Shown piece by piece: positions 1 to 5,336 of a DNA stretch of 7,676 bases. The notes beneath the pieces were generated by a model. That model saw only the letters and a list, made by a program, of their open reading frames with translations, did not search any database and was not told the origin of the DNA. Position 1 is the first letter of the stretch, and each line of letters starts with the position of its first letter. This DNA is from DASPXY01 sp038227745 (GTDB lineage Bacteria > Planctomycetota > Planctomycetia > Gemmatales > Gemmataceae), in contig JBBRPS010000499.1 in NCBI GenBank assembly GCA_038227745.1, forward strand, positions 1 to 7,676, in the 5' to 3' direction. A program made the translations under genes and the position numbers.

Positions 1-2
1 AC

Positions 3-218
3 GTCGTTGACGCCCTCATCGGAGAGATCCGAGCGGAGCCGCCAGGTTGGGCCGGGTGGAAGTTGGTCTACGTGCTGGGCGAGATCGTGAAGCATGGCGG
101 CGTCCTCGAAGCCGTAGCCGCCGTGGCGAAGGCAAGGGTCAAGGAGATCGGCGACGCCATCCGCGAGATCGAGTCGGCCGCTGCCGGCAAGCGATCCGAG
201 CGGGCCGGCGAGCCCTGA
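3..218 (+). CDS. C-terminal fragment of an unknown protein
   Basis: This is the last 71 residues of a reading frame that enters from the left edge and stops at TGA 216-218. I do not recognise the family. The fragment starts with an amphipathic stretch (VVDALIGEIRAEP), passes through GWAGWKLVYVLGEIV, and ends in an alanine-rich, charged helix (AVAAVAKARVKEIGDAIREI) with a basic, disordered-looking tail. Codon use is G/C at most third positions, as in the other genes here, which supports real coding. The 211 bases to the next gene include a hairpin, so the two genes are probably not tightly co-translated. No function is assigned. Confidence 0.6.
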   Translation, partial: VVDALIGEIRAEPPGWAGWKLVYVLGEIVKHGGVLEAVAAVAKARVKEIGDAIREIESAAAGKRSERAGEP

Positions 219-245
219 CGGCGGCTTGAGCGCTGGCCTTTGGTC

Positions 246-260
246 CTCTGCGGAGCAGAG
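246..260. other. Small perfect hairpin (6-bp stem, GGA loop)
   Basis: CTCTGC at 246-251 and GCAGAG at 255-260 form a perfect inverted repeat with a 3-base loop. The following bases extend the right arm to GCAGAGAG, an 8-base core that also occurs in two of the three iteron-like repeats after the next gene. A single short match may be chance. A regulatory or initiator-binding role upstream of the putative replication gene is only a suggestion. Confidence 0.25.
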
Positions 261-323
261 AGTCGCGCACCGCTCTGGCAGGCCGTCGACAAAAAGGTTA
301 GGTTGAGAAGCCTGAGAAGAGGC

Positions 324-355
324 GTGGCCGGGCCACCTGGCAGTGGTCCGGCCAC
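324..355. other. Strong hairpin in the leader of the replication-like gene
   Basis: GTGGCCGG (324-331) pairs perfectly with CCGGCCAC (348-355). After one G-T position, CCAC (333-336) pairs with GTGG (343-346), leaving a 6-base loop. The result is a 12-bp stem with one wobble. It lies 74 bases before the next start codon. The following AGTTTCAG is not a real U-tract, so a classical terminator is doubtful. A leader structure controlling the downstream gene, or a weak terminator of the upstream one, are both possible. Confidence 0.45.
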
Positions 356-415
356 AGTTTCAGCAATCCATCAGTCCGGGATGATGCTGCCTTGCCAAGG
401 GACCGGCATCAACCC

Positions 416-424
416 AAGGAGGAG
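416..424 (+). promoter_or_regulatory. Ribosome binding site that fixes the start at 430
   Basis: AAGGAGGAG lies 5 bases before ATG 430. It is a near-perfect anti-Shine-Dalgarno match and selects ATG 430 over the ATG at 392, which is in another frame and would give an arginine/serine/proline/threonine-rich, shadow-like N-terminus. Confidence 0.8.
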
Positions 425-429
425 ACTCC

Positions 430-2182
430 ATGCCTCATGATCGCAAATCCGCAGCCGCAAAGCAAGGCCGGGGCCGCATCAAACGCAACCTCAAGCCCCG
501 CAAGCCCGACGACTACTCCAACGAGATCGATGGCGTCCCCCAGGACCATGAGGAGGAAGGCTGGGAGCCACAGCCGTCGAAGGGGAAAACCAATTCCGGC
601 GAACCGAATGGTGGGGGCGGCAAGCCTCCCCGCGCGAAGGGCAAGCCCCCGCAGGCGGCCTTGTGCCCGCTGCCATATCAAAAACCGGTTTTGGAATCGT
701 CCGCGGCTACGAAGAACGGCCACGCGCCCTCCTGCGTCAACGGTGCGGCCCACCCGAACGGGGACGGTCGTGCGGTGGCGAACGGCAAGAAAAGCAAGGC
801 CACGGACAAGCACGGGGCGAAGGCCGGGAAGCCCCAGGCCCAGCACGACGACAGTACCGATGATGACGTCGACGAGGAGGACGCCGGGGAAGAAAATTCC
901 GCCGCGGCGAACGGCCAAGCTGCCCGGCACAACATGGATCTTATGGGCGCCCCAGGAACTGGAGAACCTCCTGGACGTCGCAAAGGACGACATCGCTAAC
1001 TGCCCGCTCAAGCTCCTCAGAGACGCGACAAGCAGGGCTCGCTGGATAGCGGACCGCTACGAAGAACTACTCGACAGCAAGCGCAACCGCAAGCTCGTCG
1101 AGCAGCTCTACGATTCGGCCGCGACGCTGCAAACCAAATTCGAGGGAGAAATCGAGCGGCGCGAGGCGGTCGCCGCAAAGAACGGCACGGGGCGCACGGC
1201 CGCCGCGAAAAGACCCCCCCGAGCGGTCGAGGAGGAAGCCGCCGAGGACCGCATGGCCCGCGCAGAGGAGACGGAGCGGAGTGTCCTGCGCTACCGTGAG
1301 AAGCACAAGGACCGCAAGGAGCAGGCCAGCGTCGAGGATAAGCACCGCGTCCGCCGGCACGGCAGCCACACCGAAAACGAGCACCTCGATAAAATCGAGG
1401 GCAAGAAGCGCGACAAGCAGGAGCGGCGCGCCAATGGGAAGAGCCGCGGCCGCCGCGACGACAAGGCCGTCCCCGGCGGCGACAAGGGGTCCGAGACCAA
1501 CGCCGTCCTGAAAGACCAGTTCGAGGACGACACGGACGACCTCGACGAGGACGCCTACCACTACGAGGACTTCACCCACGACGAGTTCTGGCAGGTGACC
1601 CACCCCGCCCCCCTCGGCCAGAAGAAGCAGCACCCCCCGGACAAGCAAGGGCTGTGGCTCCCGCGCTGGCTGGCCAGGGTCACGTCGAACGCCGCCGAGC
1701 AGCACCTGCTGGCGCAGCTGGTCTACTACTTCCAGATTTCGGACCGCGACGGTAAGGTCCGGGCCAGGCACAGGTGGCAGGGCCACCTGTGGGTCTACAA
1801 GACGGATACCGACATGGCCGCCGAGACCAACCTGACGCCCGGGACGGTGAAGAACGCCAGGGAGCGGCTGGTCGACAGGGGGATCCTGGTCGTCGCGGGC
1901 CGCCGCGCTACCGTCGACCGGGACGGCATCCCCTATCGGTTCAGGGTGTGCCACTACCGCATCGACTGGGACCGTCTCCGGGCGGCGTACCTCCACGGCG
2001 GCGGCTACTACGATGACCTGAAAGGAGACAACGCCCTGGCGCACGTCAAGGCACGGGTGCATGACCTGGAGAAGGAGGAGAGCAACACCCAGCGCGGAAT
2101 CAACGAAGCCGTCGATAGGCGGCGGCGTGGCACGAAGGAGGATCGGGACGATGAGGATGACGTCGACGGCGAGGAGGAATAG
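430..2182 (+). CDS. Putative replication initiator with C-terminal winged-helix-like domain, frameshifted
   Basis: Translation starts at ATG 430 and the coding signal ends at TAG 2180-2182, but one extra base near 950 separates two frames. As it stands, the first frame stops at 999 after 189 residues. Dropping one C of the CCCC at the shift gives about 583 residues. Residues 1-175 are low-complexity, rich in Lys, Pro and Gly, with an acidic run (DDSTDDDVDEEDAGEE). Residues 175-400 are highly charged and probably helical or coiled (ELENLLDVAKDD onward). About residues 405-520 look like a winged helix: WLPRWLA, a helical AEQHLLAQLVYYF, then WVYKTDTDMAAETNL and TPGTVKNARERLVDRGIL as helix-turn-helix and recognition helix, with a strand ending YRIDWDRL. 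This arrangement resembles plasmid and phage replication initiators. The call rests on that resemblance and on the iteron-like repeats just downstream. A different DNA-binding role is possible. If decayed, only the N-terminal part, or a product restarted at ATG 1253, would be made. Confidence 0.6.
680..693. repeat. A-tract/T-tract palindrome, copy 1
   Basis: The palindrome AAAACCGGTTTT at 681-692, flanked by A and G, lies inside the replication-like gene, where it encodes QKPVLE. The same 14 bases occur in reverse orientation at 6024-6037. Such an AT-ended palindrome is unexpected in DNA this GC-rich. It may be a protein-binding site or chance. Confidence 0.4.
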
Positions 2183-2253
2183 ACGGGGTGGCTGGGGTTG
2201 TCATGGCCTGGGGCCGGTGCGGGGTCAGAAGCGCGGCGGCGTGCTCTGGTTCC

Positions 2254-2323
2254 GGTCGGGGCAGAGAACCCTGACCTGGTCGGGGCAGAGAGCCCTGACC
2301 GTCGAGGGCAGAGAGCCCTGACC
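2254..2323. repeat. Three iteron-like direct repeats, each an imperfect hairpin
   Basis: Three 23-bp units lie at 2254-2276, 2278-2300 and 2301-2323, so the spacing is 24 then 23 bp. Units 1 and 2 differ at one base and share GGTCGGGGCAGAGA and CCCTGACC. Unit 3 differs mainly at its left end (GTCGAGGG). Each unit is also an imperfect inverted repeat: GGTCGGGG faces CCCTGACC around a 7-base centre CAGAGA(A/G). Near-helical-turn spacing and placement right after a winged-helix gene match iterons bound by plasmid initiators. They could instead be operators that autoregulate the gene, or very short tandem duplications. Confidence 0.65.
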
Positions 2324-2335
2324 ATATACATAACC
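2254..2335. other. Putative origin of replication (iterons plus AT-rich patch)
   Basis: The iteron-like units run straight into ATATACATAA (2324-2333), one of the few AT-rich stretches in the window and a plausible duplex-unwinding site. Known iteron origins combine an initiator gene, iterons and an adjacent AT-rich element. All three are here, although the origin sits after the initiator gene rather than before it. No DnaA box was recognised with confidence. Confidence 0.4.
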
Positions 2336-2377
2336 CACTCACCGAACCCGTTTTCAAAACTCCGCTTGAAGCTGGAT

Positions 2378-2415
2378 GGGCCGCTGCGCTGCGCTTGCGG
2401 CCCTTTCTACTTTCT
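2378..2415 (+). terminator. Terminator-like hairpin with T-rich tail
   Basis: GGGCCGC (2378-2384) and GCGGCCC (2397-2403) form a perfect 7-bp GC stem around a 12-base loop that itself contains GCGC repeats. The tail TTTCTACTTTCT follows at once. It lies 196 bases after the replication-like gene, beyond the iterons, and could end transcription of that gene in the + direction. The tail is interrupted by C and A, so efficiency is uncertain. Confidence 0.45.
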
Positions 2416-2577
2416 CTTCCTGACGAGGAGGAGTCTCAAGCGCGCAGCACCTTCATCAGAGTCGAAACAGTCCCACGACGGAGCGCAGCGCCCGGCGCGC
2501 AGCGCCTACTGCTTCGGCCACGACACCGGCCACGAGACCTTGAGCAGAGAACCTCCTCGGCGACATTTTCCTCAGCT

Positions 2578-2794
2578 GCGCCAGTAGTACGACAGCGCAG
2601 CGCGCAAGAGATCCAGGACCGGGTCGTCGACGGAGGGCAGCCGCTGGATCTGTCGGCGCGCTACCCATCTCCCTGTGCGCCCCCAGCTCCAGGATCCGGC
2701 CGGCGACAGAGCGCAGCGCGCCGGCGCGCCCCCTTCAGTCAAGGCTCAGCCGACGAAAGGTTGAACAGGCCCCGGTCAACACCTCTTAACAGCG
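2578..2794. repeat. Structured repeat unit A
   Basis: First complete unit, 217 bp. AGATCCAG (2609-2616) pairs with CTGGATCT (2644-2651), and outside it AGCGCGC (2599-2605) pairs with GCGCGCT (2656-2662). These are two stacked stems closing a loop with GTCGTCGACGG. Its 3' part has a bulged stem between GGTTGA (2759-2764) and TCAACACC. The middle (about 2670-2700) is the least similar to the other units. Confidence 0.65.
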
Positions 2795-3014
2795 GCGCCT
2801 GTAGTACCCCAGCGCGGCGCGCAGAGAATGACCCAGGACCAGGCCGTCGACGCGGCGTAGCCACTGAATCTCTCTGCGCGCCCTGTCACCCCAGCGCGCT
2901 GTCCACTTCAGGGCCGACCGGCGACAGAGAGCAGGCGCCGGCGCGCTGCGCGCTACTTCAACCGCTACATGGCCGACGAACCCATGAAGAGCCGCGGGCG
3001 ACACCCCACGAGCA
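2795..3014. repeat. Structured repeat unit B
   Basis: Second unit, 220 bp. The outer stem is a 12-bp perfect inverted repeat, GGCGCGCAGAGA (2816-2827) with TCTCTGCGCGCC (2871-2882). The inner stem seen in unit A is degraded here (CCCAG against CTGAATC). A second stem is CTGTC (2899-2903) with GACAG (2923-2927). The segment CGCGCTGTCCACTTCAGGG is shared base for base with unit C. Confidence 0.65.
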
Positions 3015-3242
3015 GCGCCTGTAGTGGGGCAGCGCTGCGCGCGCCCAAGGCGGATCCAGGAGCAGGTCATCGACGCGGCGCCGCCCCCGGATCTGTCAGC
3101 GTGCCCTGTCATCCCCGCGCGCTGTCCACTTCAGGGTCCGGTCGGCGACAGCGTGCAGCAGCGCCGGCGCGCAGTGGTCTTCTCCTCCTGCTGCACGGCT
3201 GACGTACCCACAAGCGACCACGGGTGACACCTCCCCTCAGCA
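3015..3242. repeat. Structured repeat unit C
   Basis: Third unit, 228 bp. The inner stem is GATCC (3053-3057) with GGATC (3089-3093). The second stem is extended compared with unit B: CGCTGTC (3120-3126) pairs with GACAGCG (3147-3153), and three more pairs including one G-T follow, for 10 bp. The 3' part has ACCC/GGGT around a 12-base loop. The opening block differs from unit B mainly by a change from CCC to GGG. Confidence 0.65.
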
Positions 3243-3466
3243 GCGCCTGGAGTGGCCCAGCGCAGCGCGCCAAAGGCTGACCCGGGACCAGGCCGACGAC
3301 GCGGGGCGGCCCCGGGATCTCTCGGGAGACCCTGTCATCCCCTGGGCGCTGTCCGGTCCGGATCCTTCCGGCGACGGAGCGCAGCGCCCCGGCGCGACGC
3401 GTCCTCCTCAGACGCGACACGGCCGACGAATCTGGTCATGGGGCGCCCGATCACTTCATGACCAGG
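3243..3466. repeat. Structured repeat unit D (last full unit)
   Basis: Fourth unit, about 224 bp. The inner stem is CCCGGG (3281-3286) with CCCGGG (3311-3316), flanked by GA and a bulged ATC, so it replaces the GATCCAG/CTGGATC pair of unit A with different paired bases. A second stem joins GGGCGCTG (3344-3351) with CAGCGCCC (3382-3389). The unit ends in a perfect 9-bp inverted repeat, CTGGTCATG (3432-3440) with CATGACCAG (3457-3465). After it, similarity to the unit start fades (a GCTGCCAAGAACC stretch at best). Bases 3467-3680 show nothing else I can name. Confidence 0.65.
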
Positions 3467-3693
3467 GCTGCCAAGAACCGTCCGCGCGCAACAGCCCGAC
3501 GACCCTTCAACCACGAGCCTCGACCAGGTAGACAGGCCACCCGCCTCTTCGCTTACATCCCGCCGACGCAGGCGCTTGGCCCTGGCCGAAGTTACCGCCG
3601 CCCACGAGGTAAACTCGCCGCCGTCACGCAACCCTTCATTACTCCCCACCCGTGCCCCCACCCTGGGCAACCGGTTCACGGGAGAGAAATGGC

Positions 3694-3858
3694 ATGACCC
3701 CGCGCTGGATGCTCTTGGCCGCCGACCGGGTTGTCACCGTCCGTCGCACGCACCGGCGGGCGCCGGCCGGGGGCGGTGGCGCTGTCCTCGTCCAGCGGTG
3801 TGGGGCCGACGGCCTCGACGCAATGGCCGCCGACACCGCACTCCTCCAGGCTGTTTGA
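3694..3858 (+). CDS. Small protein of unknown function (54 residues)
   Basis: ATG 3694 is preceded by GGAGAG at 3681-3686 with a 7-base gap, and the frame ends at TGA 3856-3858. The product begins MTPRWMLLAADRVVTVRRTHRR, has a glycine run (APAGGGGAV), then LVQRCGADGLDAMAADTALLQAV. Third positions are mostly G or C, like the true genes around it. I see no signal peptide, membrane segment or known motif. It lies between the structured repeats and the first paralogous DNA-binding-like gene, 104 bases before that gene. The frame could open further upstream without a stop (from 3652), but only ATG 3694 has a ribosome binding site. It may also be a chance frame in GC-rich DNA. Confidence 0.45.
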   Translation: MTPRWMLLAADRVVTVRRTHRRAPAGGGGAVLVQRCGADGLDAMAADTALLQAV

Positions 3859-3962
3859 AATTCCGTGATCCCCCGGCCCGACCGCTCTCGCTTGGTTTAC
3901 TGTGGGCCGCCGGGGGGCATGGGGCTTCCCGGCGAGCGGCTCAAACCGAAAAGGAGCACCCG

Positions 3963-4622
3963 ATGAAGAACAACGATTGCAACCGACCGTTGAACGGCGC
4001 GCTGAGCGAGGCGACTGACAAGGAAATCACCCCTCGACGACCCCCCGAGGACGCCGGCCCCTTGCACAAGTTCTGGAAGGCCGGGCGCGACAGCAACGAC
4101 CGCCTGGAAACCCTCAAGCGGGAGAACCCCACGGCACTCGCCCATGGGCACAAAGACGCGACGCACAAGGCGGAGGCCGCCGCGGTCGGCAAGAACTCCG
4201 ACACGATCGACAAAGCGAGGCGCGTCGCCGACCAGTACAGCGAAGAAGAAATCATCCGACTTGACGGCGTTGTCAAGCAGCATGCCTCCCCGTTCTCGTC
4301 GACCCACCTGATCCGCCTGCTGAGCCTCGAGAAGGGGGCGCAGCGGGACCAGCTGACTCTCCAGGCCATCGAGAAGAGTTGGTCCGCCAGGGCCTTGCAG
4401 CAGGCCGTCCAACAGGCGAAGGGCGGCCGCCGGAAGGACGTCGGCCGCAAGCCGCGCCTGCCGGACGATCCCAAGAAACTCGAATCCGACCTCCACGGCC
4501 TGTGTTTGCGTTGGACACGATGGTGCAAGGAGGCTGGGAGCCGCATCCGCGAGGAACTCCAGCCCTGCCTGCGCGCCGCCACCGAGGCCGTCAAGGCAGT
4601 GCAAGAGGCCACGAAGGCGTAG
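3963..4622 (+). CDS. DUF1016/YhcG-N-like helical protein, paralogue 1
   Basis: The start ATG 3963 follows AAAAGGAG (3949-3956) with a 6-base gap. The open frame continues upstream to 3576 but without a comparable site and with shadow-like sequence. The product is 219 residues. Residues 1-75 are polar and poorly structured. About residues 77-152 form a helical domain: DTIDKARRVADQYSEEEI, then PFSSTHLIRLLSLEKGAQRD, then EKSWSARALQQAV. The order (a KAR.FA-type helix, a .S..HL..LL turn, and WS...L) follows the N-terminal domain of DUF1016/YhcG proteins, which I know as a likely DNA-binding region. The nuclease domain of that family is absent. A basic linker (KGGRRKDVGRKPRLP) and a C-terminal module with GLCLRWTRW follow. 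The protein at 5337-6008 has the same layout. Role unknown; a plasmid maintenance or regulatory DNA-binding protein is an inference. Confidence 0.6.
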   Translation: MKNNDCNRPLNGALSEATDKEITPRRPPEDAGPLHKFWKAGRDSNDRLETLKRENPTALAHGHKDATHKAEAAAVGKNSDTIDKARRVADQYSEEEIIRLDGVVKQHASPFSSTHLIRLLSLEKGAQRDQLTLQAIEKSWSARALQQAVQQAKGGRRKDVGRKPRLPDDPKKLESDLHGLCLRWTRWCKEAGSRIREELQPCLRAATEAVKAVQEATKA

Positions 4623-4793
4623 CCGGCCCCCGCCGAACCTGGCCAACAGCTGCTCGGCCAACTCCAGGGCCTGTGTTCGCTCTGGGCAAACTGGGCCGAG
4701 CCCGCCGAGAGCCAGCCCCCCGGCGACGTCCAGGCCCCCCTGCGGCAGGCGACAAAGGCCGTCCGGCGTGTGCGGCAGGCGGCGGCGCGATAG
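4623..4793 (+). pseudogene. In-frame duplicate of the preceding gene's C-terminal module, beyond a TAG stop
   Basis: Directly after TAG 4620-4622 the same frame stays open for 56 codons to TAG 4791-4793. Its last 48 residues align with the last 48 residues of the gene before the stop: QLLGQLQGLCSLWANW matches KLESDLHGLCLRWTRW, and VRRVRQAAAR matches VKAVQEATKA. It is therefore a tandem-duplicated C-terminal module cut off by the TAG. A further 11 codons rich in Lys, Ala and Pro lead to a third TAG at 4827. The stretch may be decayed after a nonsense change, or reached by readthrough. No separate start codon or ribosome binding site is apparent. Confidence 0.55.
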
Positions 4794-4889
4794 CTGACGA
4801 AAGCGGCGCCCAAGACCATCAAGCCGTAGAAGTCGTCGAGCCAACGGTGTCGTCGGCAGCCTCGCCGGGCGAGGAGAGGTGCATACGCG

Positions 4890-4935
4890 GGGGAGGAGAG
4901 ATGAGACGCCGACGACGGCGGTCGCTCTCCTCCCC
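4890..4935. other. 11-bp perfect inverted repeat with nested hairpin
   Basis: GGGGAGGAGAG (4890-4900) and CTCTCCTCCCC (4925-4935) are exact complements. The 24-base interval holds a smaller stem, CGCCG and CGGCG around ACGA. Purines fill one arm and pyrimidines the other, so triplex-like DNA is conceivable as well as an RNA hairpin. A second GAGGAGAG occurs at 4871-4878. It lies in a 540-base gap between the two paralogous genes and could end transcription of the first, although no T-tract follows (TGTGTC). Confidence 0.5.
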
Positions 4936-5012
4936 TGTGTCTTCCGGGCACCTTCATCTCCGGCCTACGTCACCAGATCCTTCTTCGCAAAGCTGTCGGC
5001 CCAGAACGAAAG

Positions 5013-5168
5013 TCATTCCTTCACCCCGTTCGCCTCGATGATCAGCCCGGGCAGGTAGTCAAAGCCGCGGTCCGGGTCGCTGGCGTCCGCCGACCGGCCC
5101 ATGGCTACAGCCGAGGCGTTCCAGCCTTCTCGCAGCATCTCCGTCATCGTCGATCCCGCCGTCACCAT
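5013..5168 (-). CDS. Possible small minus-strand gene (51 residues), perhaps a remnant
   Basis: On the minus strand an ATG at 5168-5166 opens 51 codons ending in TGA at 5015-5013. The product has MLREGWNASAVAMGRS and then SDPDRGFDYLPGLIIEANG, which reads like real protein (balanced composition, G/C-rich third positions) rather than an arginine-rich shadow. I do not recognise it. Its stop overlaps a following ATG (ATGA, 5016-5013), but that next frame closes after 20 codons, so it may be a coupled pair with a truncated second gene. No good ribosome binding site is seen upstream, and the frame could continue upstream before this ATG. It may be a fragment left from a larger element. Confidence 0.3.
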   Translation of the reverse strand: MVTAGSTMTEMLREGWNASAVAMGRSADASDPDRGFDYLPGLIIEANGVKE

Positions 5169-5336
5169 CCGTCTCGCCGCGCCCCTCTCGACAGGGCGAA
5201 CCCCGTCGTGTCAGGGGCCACACCGCCCCTCGCCGCGTAGAGTTGCCCGGGGCTTGCCCCGCGCCTGGTCCGCCGTGCGGGCGGCGGCGTCACGTTGTCG
5301 CCGCCGGCCCCAGCCGTCTCCAGAGAAATCAGCACC

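Larger units (their letters stand above)
2466..3466. repeat. Tandem array of four ~220-bp structured non-coding units plus a partial leading unit
   Basis: Four imperfect units start at 2578, 2795, 3015 and 3243 (spacings 217, 220 and 228 bp). A partial one covers about 2466-2577 and matches only the second half. Every unit opens with a gap-free 28-base block made of GCGCC, a short variable GTAGT-like piece, then CAGCGC, one free base and GCGCGC. Other shared blocks are a CCAGGACCAGGCCG-like loop, CCCTGTCA, CGCTGTCC, CGGCGACAG and GCCGACGAA. Spacings of 217 and 220 are not multiples of three and no reading frame is kept across units, so the repeat is not a protein repeat. The units contain nested inverted repeats, several paired by different bases in different units. 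Structured RNA, a plasmid replication/partition/incompatibility region, or a recombination hot spot are all possible. Confidence 0.7.

Noticed and set aside
392..945. N-terminal extension of the replication-like frame from ATG 392
   Set aside because: This part is rich in Arg, Pro, Ser and Thr, as expected of an out-of-frame read of GC-rich coding DNA. The frame from ATG 430 has a strong ribosome binding site and natural composition.
1067..2062. Long minus-strand frame of 331 codons
   Set aside because: It is antisense to the winged-helix gene and dominated by Val, Pro, Gly and Leu, typical of the complement of a GC-rich gene. It has no ribosome binding site of note.
2254..2323. CRISPR array
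   Set aside because: The 23-bp units are adjacent, with no unique spacers between them, and no Cas-like gene is present.
2578..3466. Integron attC cassette array or tRNA/rRNA cluster
   Set aside because: I see no RYYYAAC/GTTRRRY core pairs at the unit ends and no tRNA arm consensus or rRNA sequence.
2395..3679. Several frames of 70-209 codons on both strands over the repeat array
   Set aside because: None keeps the same frame from one repeat unit to the next, spacing is not a multiple of three, and composition is shadow-like. The minus-strand frame at 3335-3679 looks best but crosses the last repeat unit and has weaker third-position bias.
3576..3962. Upstream start for paralogue 1
   Set aside because: The frame is open but reads as Pro/Arg-rich shadow, and the strong ribosome binding site is at 3949-3956.
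3897..4844. Long minus-strand frame of 315 codons (and a second of 338 codons in the same place)
   Set aside because: Both are complements of paralogue 1, with Leu/Arg/Gly-rich shadow composition. The plus-strand gene has a ribosome binding site and a recognisable paralogue.
5248..5261. CGGGGC/GCCCCG hairpin upstream of paralogue 2
   Set aside because: It is a 6-bp stem with almost no loop in very GC-rich DNA, so chance is likely and no T-tract or regulator site accompanies it.
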